NCBI RefSeq assembly: GCF_013385425.1
Contig: NZ_JACAQA010000041.1
Coordinates: 1-64,000, forward strand
Source of the DNA: Pseudomonas gingeri
GTDB lineage: Bacteria; Pseudomonadota; Gammaproteobacteria; Pseudomonadales; Pseudomonadaceae
Reading direction: 5' to 3'
DNA: 64,000 nt
Under the pieces are notes generated by a model. It saw only the letters and a program-made list of their open reading frames with translations, ran no database searches and had not been told where the DNA came from. Each line of letters begins with the position of its first letter. Position 1 is the first letter of the stretch. This document shows, piece after piece, positions 17,153 through 25,789 of the stretch. The position numbers and the translations under genes are program-made.

Positions 17153-18226
17153 ATGGATGGTGTTTGCGCAAGTCCCGAACGCATGAATGCTCAACAACGA
17201 TCCGCCTATATTCGTGAAAAGGTCATGGCCCGCGGCGTCGAGTTGCGCCGGCGTTACCCGCTGTTGAACCATCAGGACGCCCTGGGCGCGGGCATTCTGG
17301 CGTTTGCCCTGGCCGGCATGATCGGTTCGGCGGTGCTTTATGTGGACGGTTATCTGGCCGGATGGGCGTGTTTGTTGCTGAATGCTTTTTTTGCCTCGCT
17401 GACCCACGAGCTGGAGCACGACCTGATCCACAGCATGTATTTCCGCAAGCAGCGGGTGCCGCACAACCTGATGCTGGCGCTGGTCTGGCTGGCCCGGCCG
17501 AGCACCATCAACCCCTGGATTCGGCGCCATCTGCACCTCAATCATCACAAGGTTTCCGGCACCGAGGCTGACATGGAAGAGCGCGCCATCACCAATGGCG
17601 AGCCGTGGGGGTTTGCCCGCCTGCTGATGGTCGGCGACAACGTCATGTCTTCGCTGATCCGCATGCTGCGGGCCAAGACCTGGACCCACAAGTTCAGCAT
17701 CCTCAAGCGCACACTGAGGGTCTATGCGCCACTGGCGTTGCTGCACTGGGGCGCGTGGTACGTGTTTCTCGGGTTCCACGCGGCCAACGGGATCGCCGGT
17801 CTGCTGGGCAGCTCCATCGCCTGGTCGGCCCATACCCTGGCGGTGATGCAGGTGATCGATATCGCGGTGGTGGTGATCATCGGGCCGAATGTACTGCGGA
17901 CCTTCTGCCTGCATTTCGTCAGTTCGAACATGCACTACTACGGGGATCTCGAGGCGGGCAACGTGATCCAGCAGACCCAGGTGCTCAATCCCTGGTGGTT
18001 GTGGCCGTTGCAGGCGTTCTGCTTCAACTTCGGCAGCACCCACGGGATTCATCATTTCGTGGTCAAGGAACCGTTCTATATCCGCCAGATGACCGCCCCG
18101 GTGGCACACAGGGTGATGGCCGAGATGGGTGTGCGTTTCAATGATTTCGGGACCTTCGGACGGGCCAACCGGTTTGTCCGGCCAGAGCGCCAAAGCCCGC
18201 AGGAAGTGAGCTCGGCGCAAGGCTGA
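17153..18226 (+). CDS. Membrane fatty acid desaturase/hydroxylase family protein
   Basis: The 357-residue integral membrane protein carries histidine motifs of the desaturase superfamily: HELEHDLIH (about residue 86), HLHLNHH (about 126) and HGIHHF near residue 302. Several hydrophobic spans lie between them. The order and spacing differ from the delta-9 desaturase at 6810, so the reaction may be hydroxylation or another desaturation. AGAGGATGG precedes ATG 17153; a second start at 17186 is possible. It is divergent from an AraC regulator. Confidence 0.78.
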   Translation: MDGVCASPERMNAQQRSAYIREKVMARGVELRRRYPLLNHQDALGAGILAFALAGMIGSAVLYVDGYLAGWACLLLNAFFASLTHELEHDLIHSMYFRKQRVPHNLMLALVWLARPSTINPWIRRHLHLNHHKVSGTEADMEERAITNGEPWGFARLLMVGDNVMSSLIRMLRAKTWTHKFSILKRTLRVYAPLALLHWGAWYVFLGFHAANGIAGLLGSSIAWSAHTLAVMQVIDIAVVVIIGPNVLRTFCLHFVSSNMHYYGDLEAGNVIQQTQVLNPWWLWPLQAFCFNFGSTHGIHHFVVKEPFYIRQMTAPVAHRVMAEMGVRFNDFGTFGRANRFVRPERQSPQEVSSAQG

Positions 18227-18236
18227 GGGGCTCCTC

Positions 18237-19052
18237 TCAGCAGGCAATAAACGTCAAGGGCAGGTCGCGAATCTGCTCGGGAACCGGCGTCTGGTAATGG
18301 CCGTCGCTGGTCAGCTCGTGGAGCAGTTCCTCGCGCAACTGGTGAAAGTCGAAGCTGCTGCGTTGGCGCGGATGGGGCAGGGCGATCTCGACCACCTGCT
18401 TGATCCGCCCGGGACGCGGCTCCATCACCACCACCCGGTCGGCGAGGAAAATCGCTTCTTCGACATCATGGGTGACCAGCAGTGTGGTGATCCTGGCGCG
18501 GGCGCGAATGGCCAGGAGTTCGTCCTGCATCTGTTGGCGGGTCAATGCGTCGAGGGCGCCGAAGGGCTCGTCCAGCAACAGGATGCGTGGACTCGCCACC
18601 AGCCCACGGGCAATCGCCACGCGCTGGGCCATGCCACCGGACAGCTGGTGCGGGTAGGCGCGAGTGAAATCTCCCAGGCCCACCAACTGGATGAAGTCAT
18701 TGATACGCTGCTGACGCTCAGCCTTGCTCAGCGGTTCGTTGACCAGGCCCAGGCCGATATTTTCCTCGACCGTCAGCCAGGGAAATAGCCGGTGTTCCTG
18801 GAACACGATGCCGCGCTCGCTGCCGATGCCGTCGACCGCCTTGCCATCGACCCGGATCTCACCACGAAAGGCTGTGTCCAGGCCGACCAGCAGGCGCAGC
18901 AAGGTGGATTTGCCACAACCGCTGGAACCGACAATGGCGACGAACTCACCCTCGGCGATATCCAGGCTGAACTCATGAATGGCTTCCAGCTCGATGCCGT
19001 CGACATCGAAGGATTTGCCGACCTGGTTGAAGCTGACAATCGGAGCGTTCAT
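18237..19052 (-). CDS. atsC: Sulfate-ester/sulfonate ABC transporter ATPase (AtsC-like)
   Basis: The 271-residue ATPase has Walker A GSSGCGKST, signature LSGGMAQRVAIARGL and Walker B ILLLDEPFGALD, with the pattern of the nitrate/sulfonate/taurine (SsuB/TauB) group. Its ATG overlaps the stop of the permease gene by four bases (ATGA), so the two are coupled. The symbol is taken from the P. putida S-313 ats locus for sulfate-ester uptake, on the strength of the neighbours atsR and atsK. The C-terminal tail is slightly longer than in SsuB. Confidence 0.85.
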   Translation of the reverse strand: MNAPIVSFNQVGKSFDVDGIELEAIHEFSLDIAEGEFVAIVGSSGCGKSTLLRLLVGLDTAFRGEIRVDGKAVDGIGSERGIVFQEHRLFPWLTVEENIGLGLVNEPLSKAERQQRINDFIQLVGLGDFTRAYPHQLSGGMAQRVAIARGLVASPRILLLDEPFGALDALTRQQMQDELLAIRARARITTLLVTHDVEEAIFLADRVVVMEPRPGRIKQVVEIALPHPRQRSSFDFHQLREELLHELTSDGHYQTPVPEQIRDLPLTFIAC

Positions 19053-20647
19053 GCGTGTCTCCAGCGGGTGGCGCGGGTTTCGAGGTGTTGGCCGAGCAGG
19101 TTGATCAGCGCGCCGGTAAGGCCCACCACAAGCATGCCGCTCATGATCACGTCCATGCGCAGCAACTGCTGGGCGCCGATCATCAGCGCGCCGATGCCGC
19201 CGTTGGACGGCATGAAATATTCGGCGCCGAGGGTGCCGAGCCAGGCATAGATCAGGCTCAGGCGCAGCCCGGCAAAAATCCCCGGCGCGGCACCGGGTAG
19301 CACCAGCTTGCGCAGCCGCTGCCAGAGACTCAGGCGCAGCACTTGCGCGGCCTCGGTCAACTGCGGCGAGAGGTTGGCGACACTGCGTTGGGTGGCGATA
19401 AACAGTGGGAAGAAGGCGGCGAGGGCGACGAACACGGACTTGGCCAGCTCGCCCAGGCCGAACCAGGCAGTGATCAGCGGTACCCAGGCGAAAATCGCGA
19501 TCTGGCGCAGGGCCGACAGGCTCGGGCCGAGCAGCCGTTCGCCGGTTTTCGACAGCCCCAGCAACAGCCCGAGGCCAAAGCCCAGCGAGCCGCCGAGGAG
19601 CAGCCCGGCGAGGGTCCGTTGCAAGCTCAGGCCCAGGCTGGTGGGCAGGCTGCCGTCGAGTGTCCCGCGCCAGGTGCTGTGCAGCACCGCCAGTGGGCTG
19701 GCCAGGATATTCCCGTCGACCCACTGCTGGTCGCTCGCCACTTGCCAGAGCACCAGCAGTATCAGCGGCAGCAGCCAGGGTTGCAGGCGTTGCCAGCCGT
19801 GATAGCGCGGGCCGCGGGGGATCTGCGCCGTGGCCGGGTGCGGCCAGTGCACCAGGCGTCGGTCGAGCAGGCCGATGCCACGGTCCATCAGCACGCCGAG
19901 CACACCGATGACCAGGATGCAGACGAAGACGATATCGAGCATGAACAGTTGCCGGGCATAGACCATCAGGTAGCCGATGCCTTCGCTGGAGGCCAACAGT
20001 TCCACGGCCAGCAGCGAGGTCCAGCCGGCGGCCAGCGCCAGGCGCAGGCCAGCCATGAACGCCGGCAGGGCAGCGGGCAGGATCAGCCGTCGGATCAACA
20101 GATACGGTGGCAGCCGCAAGACCGCCGCGGCTTCGCGCAGCCTGGGTTGCGCATCACGCACGCCGACCAGGGTGTGCAGGGTCACCGGCACCACGATGGC
20201 CTTGATCAGCACCACCAGCTTGAGCACTTCGCCGATGCCGAAAAACACCATGAACAGCGGAATCCAGGCCAGGGTCGGGATTTGTGCGAGGGCACTGAAG
20301 GTGGGAAATACCCAGCGTTCTGCACGTCGACTGAAACCCAGCGTGGCACCGAGCAGGGCGCCGATGCCGACGCCCGCCAGCAAACCCCGGAACAGCCGTT
20401 GCAGACTTATCCACAGATGCCCCCACAGTTCGCCGCCGGCCAGTTCCACGGTGCTTTGCCCGACCAGCGAAGGCGGCGGCAGGATCTGCTCGCTCATCCA
20501 GTGTTGCCGGCTGGCAACCCACCACAGGGCGGCCAGCGCCAGTGGCAACAGCCAGGGCAGCAGACGCGGACTCAGGCTGGGCCAGCCACGGCGCTGCCCG
20601 GACGGCGGCAGCGCCAGCGGCAGGCTGAGGAGCGAAACACGGGCCAT
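19049..20647 (-). CDS. atsB: Fused double permease of sulfate-ester ABC transporter (AtsB-like)
   Basis: The 532-residue protein consists of two SsuC-type permease halves in one chain. The first half (about 10-265) carries the coupling loop LREAAAVLRLPPYLLIRRLILPAALPAF. The second (about 275-530) repeats it as LTEAAQVLRLSLWQRLRKLVLPGAAPGIF. It would supply both halves of the channel. GGAGG precedes ATG 20647; the frame runs further upstream without a ribosome site. It is divergent from the binding protein gene across a 306-base regulatory gap. Confidence 0.87.
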   Translation of the reverse strand: MARVSLLSLPLALPPSGQRRGWPSLSPRLLPWLLPLALAALWWVASRQHWMSEQILPPPSLVGQSTVELAGGELWGHLWISLQRLFRGLLAGVGIGALLGATLGFSRRAERWVFPTFSALAQIPTLAWIPLFMVFFGIGEVLKLVVLIKAIVVPVTLHTLVGVRDAQPRLREAAAVLRLPPYLLIRRLILPAALPAFMAGLRLALAAGWTSLLAVELLASSEGIGYLMVYARQLFMLDIVFVCILVIGVLGVLMDRGIGLLDRRLVHWPHPATAQIPRGPRYHGWQRLQPWLLPLILLVLWQVASDQQWVDGNILASPLAVLHSTWRGTLDGSLPTSLGLSLQRTLAGLLLGGSLGFGLGLLLGLSKTGERLLGPSLSALRQIAIFAWVPLITAWFGLGELAKSVFVALAAFFPLFIATQRSVANLSPQLTEAAQVLRLSLWQRLRKLVLPGAAPGIFAGLRLSLIYAWLGTLGAEYFMPSNGGIGALMIGAQQLLRMDVIMSGMLVVGLTGALINLLGQHLETRATRWRHA

Positions 20648-20785
20648 GGCAGACCTCCATTGTCGGTTTTCCGGGCAATGCACGGCACTGAATTGAATAT
20701 GCTTGTTCGGTCTATAAAAAATCTTATCGATTCTATTGGGAGATAAGAGAAGCCATTTAAGGCTTGTGCAGGGCACGCATCCAAT

Positions 20786-20809
20786 GCATTTGAAGAATAT
20801 TTTCGATGC
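20786..20809 (+). promoter_or_regulatory. Candidate LysR operator, site A
   Basis: The 24-base element starts GCATTTGAAG and ends ATTTTCGATGC. The outer GCAT / ATGC are inverted. It lies between the divergent atsB and atsR genes, in an otherwise gene-free gap (20648-20953). Related 24-base elements lie at 22908, 25741, 26743 and 30052. A TTATATTCCTTAA box follows at 20848-20860, nearer atsR. Confidence 0.65.
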
Positions 20810-20953
20810 GTTTTATGCATGCCGCTCCAGGACCCTTGTTTCAGCGCTTATATTCCTTAAAGTTACTAAAATGTGAATTATCAGTATTTTATTGTTATGC
20901 ATGGCTATGCCTACCTTCAGCGACTCGAAGCCCGTTGCCAAGGAGCACCACCC

Positions 20954-21979
20954 ATGAAAACCCTGTTCAAAGGCAGCCTTGCCCGCCTGTTCGCCACCAC
21001 CGCTCTAGCGGGCGTCCTGGGCGCCCTGTCGCTGTTGGCCACGGCGGCCGAGGTCAAGGAAATCCGCATCGCCGTGCCCGACCTGAGCGCCGGCACCGAG
21101 CACAGCGGCGGCGGTGTGGTGGATGTGCTGCGCAGCCGGCAGATCTTCGAAAAGGCCTTTGCCGACCAAGGCATCAAGGTGCAGTGGAGTTTCTTCAAGG
21201 GCGCAGGGCCAGTGATCAATGAAGCCTTCGCCAACGGCCAGGTGGATTTCGCCTACCTGGGGGACCTGGCGGCGATCATCGGCAAATCGAACGGGCTGGA
21301 TACCCGGCTGTTGAGCGCGACGGCACGCGGGGTCAAGCAATACCTCGGCGTGGTGCCCGGCTCGGGGATCAAGACCCTGCAGGACCTCAAGGGCAAACGG
21401 GTGGCGGTGTTCCGTGGCACCGCCAGCCAGCTGTCCTTCGATGCCGCACTGGCCAGCCAGGGCTTGAGCGAGAAGGACTTCAAGGTGATCAACCTGGATT
21501 TCAGCGCGGCGGTAGCGGCGTTGGCGGCCAAGCAGATCGACGCCTCCTGGGGCAGCTCGAACCTGACGGCGTTGCAGGCCAAGGGGCTGGCTGAGTTGCC
21601 GGTGAGCACCAGGGATCTGGGCGGTGCCGGGAGTATCCAGAGCGTGCTGGTGGGTTCCGGCGCCTTTGTCGATGCGCATCCGGACGTGGTCGACAAGCTG
21701 CTCAAGGCCCAGCAGCAAGCGGTGGAGTGGCTGACCCAGGATGGCAACAAGGACGCCTATGTGCAGTTGGTGTCGGGGCTGGCAAGTTATCCACAGGTGA
21801 TTTTGCAGCAGGACCTGAAGGACGAGAAACTCAGCGAGATTTTCCCTTCGCAACTGGACCCGGTGTTCCTTGGTAAATTGCAGGGCTCGGTGGACCTGGC
21901 GTCCCAGCAGAAGCTGATTCGCAAGCCGTTCAAGGTGACGGATTGGGTGGCGCCGAATCTGGCGGCGGCGGGGATCTAG
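20954..21979 (+). CDS. atsR: Sulfate-ester/sulfonate ABC transporter binding protein (AtsR-like)
   Basis: The 341-residue protein starts with a Sec signal peptide (about 1-32, cut near ATAAEVKEI). It continues as a periplasmic binding protein of the SsuA/TauA type (GAGPVINEAFANGQVDFAYLGDLAAI, LKGKRVAVFRGTASQLSFDAAL). It should catch sulfate esters or sulfonates and hand them to AtsB/AtsC. AGGAG lies upstream of ATG 20954. Its TAG stop shares CTAG with the stop of the convergent LysR gene. Confidence 0.87.
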   Translation: MKTLFKGSLARLFATTALAGVLGALSLLATAAEVKEIRIAVPDLSAGTEHSGGGVVDVLRSRQIFEKAFADQGIKVQWSFFKGAGPVINEAFANGQVDFAYLGDLAAIIGKSNGLDTRLLSATARGVKQYLGVVPGSGIKTLQDLKGKRVAVFRGTASQLSFDAALASQGLSEKDFKVINLDFSAAVAALAAKQIDASWGSSNLTALQAKGLAELPVSTRDLGGAGSIQSVLVGSGAFVDAHPDVVDKLLKAQQQAVEWLTQDGNKDAYVQLVSGLASYPQVILQQDLKDEKLSEIFPSQLDPVFLGKLQGSVDLASQQKLIRKPFKVTDWVAPNLAAAGI

Positions 21980-22896
21980 ACCGCAACCCTGTCCTCCTGG
22001 GTATCCACTGCCACCAACGTCTCGATCATCGCCCGCGCCGCCGGTGACAGCCGGAACCCGGTGCGGCTGACGATCCCGCAGCGGGCGTTCATGCTCTCGA
22101 TGTTCTGCGGCAGGTTGCGCCAGTGCAGCAGCACCAGCGAGCCCTGTTCCACGTCCTCGATAAACGCCTCCTGGGTGCCGACGCCAATCGCATTGGACTG
22201 CCGGACGATCTTCACCAGCGCCGGAAAATGCTCGGTCTCGATATTCGGCGAAAAATCCGTGCGCCCGCTGAGGTTCGCCAGCAGCTTGCGGATGCCCGGC
22301 GGAATCAGCGTGGTCGCCAGCGGATAGTCGAACATATCGTTGGTCGACAGGCTTTCCTTGGCCAGCAACGGATGCCCCGGCCGGCAGAAAAACACCCCGC
22401 GCTTGGGCGTCAGCGCCTGGGTCTGGAAGTTCGGATCGGCCTCGAAATGGCGGATGTCGGCGATAAAGAATTCGATTTCCTCGCGACTCAGGCTGCGGCT
22501 GAGCTTTTCCCAGTTATCCACATGGAATTTGGTCCTTACTTTCGGGTGGGCATTGATAAACCGCGCCACCGCCTCCGGTACCAGTTTCACCGCCGGCGCC
22601 GGGCCGCAGCCGAAGCGCAGCTCACCGGCATCGAGCTTGGTCATCTGGGTCACTTCGGCACTCAGCAGCGCCGCGCCCTGGACCAGGGTCAAGGCATGTT
22701 GCAGCACCACCTGGCCTTCTGGCGTCGGGCGCAAATCCTTGTTGCCACGGTCCACCAGCACGCAGCCGAACTCCTGTTCCAGCCCCTGGATACTGCGGCT
22801 GAAGGCCGGTTGGGTGATACCCATGGCGTCCGCCGCGCGGACAAAACTGCGGTGTTCATTGAGGGCGATGAAGTAGCGCAGTTGGCGAAGATCCAT
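21976..22896 (-). CDS. LysR-family regulator (first of two paralogues)
   Basis: The 306-residue protein has an N-terminal LysR helix-turn-helix (SFVRAADAMGITQPAFSRSIQGLEQEFG) and a C-terminal ligand domain. It closely resembles the LysR protein at 25790, for instance in AGELRFGCGPAPA / AGEVRFGCGPAPA and FFIADIRHFEADPNF / FFVADTRSFEANPDY. ATG 22896 is preceded by AGGAAA; an in-frame ATG at 22911 lacks one. It is divergent from atsK. Either this gene or its paralogue may be SftR, the sulfate-ester regulator of P. putida S-313. Confidence 0.85.
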   Translation of the reverse strand: MDLRQLRYFIALNEHRSFVRAADAMGITQPAFSRSIQGLEQEFGCVLVDRGNKDLRPTPEGQVVLQHALTLVQGAALLSAEVTQMTKLDAGELRFGCGPAPAVKLVPEAVARFINAHPKVRTKFHVDNWEKLSRSLSREEIEFFIADIRHFEADPNFQTQALTPKRGVFFCRPGHPLLAKESLSTNDMFDYPLATTLIPPGIRKLLANLSGRTDFSPNIETEHFPALVKIVRQSNAIGVGTQEAFIEDVEQGSLVLLHWRNLPQNIESMNARCGIVSRTGFRLSPAARAMIETLVAVDTQEDRVAV

Positions 22897-22907
22897 ATGC
22901 TTTCCTG

Positions 22908-22931
22908 GCATCCGAAAAATAGCTCGAAGGC
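22908..22931 (-). promoter_or_regulatory. Candidate LysR operator, site B
   Basis: Read on the minus strand the element begins GCCTTCGAGC and ends TTTTCGGATGC. It lies 12 bases upstream of the LysR start and 149 bases before atsK, so it could serve both. The inner block is shifted by one base compared with the other four sites. Confidence 0.5.
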
Positions 22932-23079
22932 ATTTGCGACGAGCGAGGCTTGAGGTTTTAAATGCAAGCTCTTATTCCGTCAACGAAGCATGCGTATATC
23001 TATTAGATCTAAATTGAATATATATAGAGCGTTGTTTCGCGACGGCTCAAACCGTAAGCAGTCCGACGAGGGTTCACCC

Positions 23080-23985
23080 ATGAGCAATGCCGCACTTGCT
23101 GTAAAACCCGTTGTGCACACGCTGGATATTCATCCGGTGGCCGGTCGTATTGGCGCCGAGATCCGTGGCATCGAGCTTTCCGGCGAGCTGGAGGCCGGCG
23201 TGATCGAGGCGATCCAGCAGGCGCTGGTGCAGTACAAGGTGGTTTTCTTCCGGGGCCAGAGCCATCTCGATGACCAGAGCCAGGAGGCTTTTTCTCATCT
23301 GCTCGGCGAGCCGGTGGCGCACCCGACGGTGCCGGTGCGTGACGGTACGCGTTATCTGTTGGAGCTGGACGGTGCACAGGGCCAGCGGGCCAATTCCTGG
23401 CACACCGACGTGACCTTCGTCGACGCCTATCCGAAAGCCTCGATCCTGCGTTCGGTGCTGGCGCCGGCCTCCGGCGGCGACACGGTGTGGGCGAATACGG
23501 CAGCGGCATACGAGGAGCTGGCGCCGGAGTTGCGCGAGCTGGCGGACAAGCTCTGGGCGGTGCACAGCAACGAATACGACTACGCCGGTTCGCGGCCGAA
23601 TGTCTCGGCGGAGAAGCTGGAGCGTTACCGCCAGATCTTCACTTCGACGGTATACGAGACCGAGCATCCGGTGGTGCGGGTGCATCCCATCAGCGGTGAG
23701 AAGAGTCTGTTGCTGGGGCACTTCGTCAAACGTATCAAGGACTATTCGCTGGCGGACTCGGCGCATTTGTTCAACCTGTTGCAGAGCCATGTGACGCGTT
23801 TGGAAAACACCGTGCGCTGGCGCTGGCAGAGCGGCGATGTGGCGATCTGGGATAACCGTTCGACCCAGCATTACGCAGTGGACGATTACGGCACCCAGGA
23901 GCGCATCGTGCGGCGGGTGACGCTCAAGGGCGAAGTGCCGGTGGGCGTGCATGGGCAGCGGAGCCAGACGATCAAGGGGGCTTGA
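23080..23985 (+). CDS. atsK: Fe(II)/2-oxoglutarate-dependent alkylsulfatase AtsK
   Basis: The 301-residue cytoplasmic dioxygenase of the TauD family cleaves medium-chain alkyl sulfates oxidatively to aldehyde and sulfate. The iron ligands His108 and Asp110 (NSWHTDVTF) and His264 (TQHYAVDDYG) are present, and Arg275 (ERIVRR) fits the 2-oxoglutarate site. Length and these positions equal those I recall for P. putida AtsK. ATG 23080 follows a weak GAGGG; an upstream in-frame ATG at 22990 would add an unlikely 30-residue tail. A hairpin without T run (24008-24039) follows. Confidence 0.9.
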   Translation: MSNAALAVKPVVHTLDIHPVAGRIGAEIRGIELSGELEAGVIEAIQQALVQYKVVFFRGQSHLDDQSQEAFSHLLGEPVAHPTVPVRDGTRYLLELDGAQGQRANSWHTDVTFVDAYPKASILRSVLAPASGGDTVWANTAAAYEELAPELRELADKLWAVHSNEYDYAGSRPNVSAEKLERYRQIFTSTVYETEHPVVRVHPISGEKSLLLGHFVKRIKDYSLADSAHLFNLLQSHVTRLENTVRWRWQSGDVAIWDNRSTQHYAVDDYGTQERIVRRVTLKGEVPVGVHGQRSQTIKGA

Positions 23986-24007
23986 GTTTGCGGTGACGGG
24001 TGAGGTC

Positions 24008-24039
24008 ATGTGGTGAGCGGGCAAGCCCGCTCGCCACAT
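24008..24039. terminator. Hairpin between convergent atsK and sulfatase genes
   Basis: A 13-base stem (TGTGGTGAGCGGG / CCCGCTCGCCACA, four-base loop) lies between two convergent stops. It resembles a REP-type element and may act as a two-way terminator. Confidence 0.6.
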
Positions 24040-24072
24040 TGAGATCACACTTGGCTGGCGGCCCTCAAGGTT

Positions 24073-25677
24073 TCACCACACCCCGATCTGCACCACCTTC
24101 TCCGCCTCCGGCTCGCCATAACGAAAGCGCTGCCCGCGCAGATCGATTTCCTGATGGCTGATGGTGGTCCGGCGTTTCAACCCGCGCAGCCACTCGAACA
24201 GATACCCCAAGTGCTCTTCACGCACCGCCGCCAAGTCCGGATCGGCCCCCAGGTCACGCAGTTCCTGCGGGTCGTTTTCCAGGTCGAACAACTGCGGCCG
24301 AAATCCGTCATACGCCAGGTACTTCCAGCGCTCGCTACGGACCATGGTCATCCGGCAACGATCGATCGATTGCGCCAGCCGCTCCCGGGCCGGGGCCTGG
24401 AAGGCATAGTCGTATTCGGCGATGGCATAGCGGCGCCAGTCCGGTTGCGCCCCGTGCAGCAGCGGCACCAGCGACCGTCCCTCCAACCGATGTTCCGCCG
24501 ACGGCAGACCCAGTGCTTCGAGAAACGTCGGCAGCGCATCGATGGTTTCCACCAGGCGTTCATCCACCGTACCCCGGGTACTATCCGCCGCCGCCCGCGG
24601 GTCGCGCACGATCAATGGCACGCCGACCGCCTGCTCCAGCAGGAACTCCTTTTCGCCGAGAAAATGATCGCCGAGAAAATCCCCGTGATCGCTGGTGAAC
24701 ACGATCAGTGTGTCGTCCCAGTGGCCGCTGCTTTCGAGCACGTCGAACAGTCGCCCGAGCTGGTCGTCGACCTGCTTGATCAGGCCCATATAGGTCGGGA
24801 CCACATTCAGCCGCACCTCGTCCCTGGAGAAATTCAGGCTTTCCTCATGCTGGCGGAAGGCGCCGTAGACCGGGTGATCACTAGCCGCGCCCGGTGCCGG
24901 ACGGACCGCCGGCAGCACCTGCTCGCGTCTGTACAACGCGTGGTACGGCGCGGGGGCGATATAGGGCCAATGCGGTTTGATATACGACAGGTGCAGGCAC
25001 CATGGCTGCTCGCCCTGTTCGCTGATGAAGTCGATGGCGCGGTCGGTGGTGTAGACCGTTTCCGAGTGTTGTTCCGCTACTCGCGCCGGCAAATGGGCGT
25101 GGCGCATTTGCCAGCCGCTGAGGATCTCGCCGTTTTCGCCTTCGGCGGCGTTGGCCCAGTCATGCCAGGGGTTTGTGCCGTTATAGCCGAGGTCGCGCAG
25201 GTAATGGGTGTAGGGCGCCGACTCGCGTTTATCGGCGAACAGCGGGTCATCGGGGTAGATGCCGTCGTGGCGTGAGTAGGCTTCAAAACCGACTTCGTTG
25301 AAGGGCTCGGCCTGAAGGCTGCCGGGGTCGATGGCCAGTCGCTGCAGGGCGTCGAGATTGGGCGTGGCGTGGGTCTTGCCGACCAGGGCGGTGCGGATGC
25401 CGTGGGGCCGCAGGTAGTCGCCGATGGTCAGTTCTTCCAGCGGTAGCGGCACGGCGTTCCAGGCCACTTGATGGCTGCTGACGTAACGCCCGGTATAGGC
25501 CGACATCCGCGACGGCCCGCAGATGGTGCCCTGGGTGTAGGCGCGGCTGAAGCGCACGCCGGCGGCGGCCAGGCGGTCGATATTCGGCGTGTGCAGATGG
25601 GGGTGGCCGTAGCAGGACAGATAATCGCGACGCAGTTGGTCGCACATGATGTAAAGCACGTTGCGCACGTGGGGCAT
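24073..25677 (-). CDS. Type I (formylglycine) sulfatase
   Basis: The 534-residue enzyme belongs to the alkaline-phosphatase-like sulfatases. The formylglycine motif is CGPSR with Cys53. The calcium ligand Asp13 lies in MCDQLRRDYL, and the second metal motif is FTSDHGDFLGDH. There is no signal peptide, so it acts in the cytoplasm on imported esters. The C-terminal part resembles choline-sulfatase and phosphonate-monoester-hydrolase relatives. The cysteine form needs a formylglycine-generating enzyme, and none is encoded in the window. The exact substrate cannot be read from the sequence. Confidence 0.87.
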   Translation of the reverse strand: MPHVRNVLYIMCDQLRRDYLSCYGHPHLHTPNIDRLAAAGVRFSRAYTQGTICGPSRMSAYTGRYVSSHQVAWNAVPLPLEELTIGDYLRPHGIRTALVGKTHATPNLDALQRLAIDPGSLQAEPFNEVGFEAYSRHDGIYPDDPLFADKRESAPYTHYLRDLGYNGTNPWHDWANAAEGENGEILSGWQMRHAHLPARVAEQHSETVYTTDRAIDFISEQGEQPWCLHLSYIKPHWPYIAPAPYHALYRREQVLPAVRPAPGAASDHPVYGAFRQHEESLNFSRDEVRLNVVPTYMGLIKQVDDQLGRLFDVLESSGHWDDTLIVFTSDHGDFLGDHFLGEKEFLLEQAVGVPLIVRDPRAAADSTRGTVDERLVETIDALPTFLEALGLPSAEHRLEGRSLVPLLHGAQPDWRRYAIAEYDYAFQAPARERLAQSIDRCRMTMVRSERWKYLAYDGFRPQLFDLENDPQELRDLGADPDLAAVREEHLGYLFEWLRGLKRRTTISHQEIDLRGQRFRYGEPEAEKVVQIGVW

Positions 25678-25740
25678 GGAGGTTCACCGCAGCGGAGGAC
25701 AAGTGAGGGATTTCGCGTTTTGGCGCGATTTTCGGCAAGC

Positions 25741-25764
25741 GCATTTGGCGACTGTTTTCTATGC
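25741..25764 (+). promoter_or_regulatory. Candidate LysR operator, site C, with adjoining palindrome
   Basis: The element starts GCATTTGGCG and ends TTTTCTATGC, with the same 24-base span as site A. It overlaps a perfect palindrome ATGCACA-G-TGTGCAT (25761-25775). The pair lies in the 112-base gap upstream of the sulfatase gene and just past the end of the LysR gene. Confidence 0.62.
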
Positions 25765-25789
25765 ACAGTGTGCATGGGGTGAGTCTCGC

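Noticed and set aside
17057..18247. Long N-terminal extension of the AraC frame
   Set aside because: It runs antisense through the desaturase gene and has no AraC-family counterpart; the start at 17056 fits the family.
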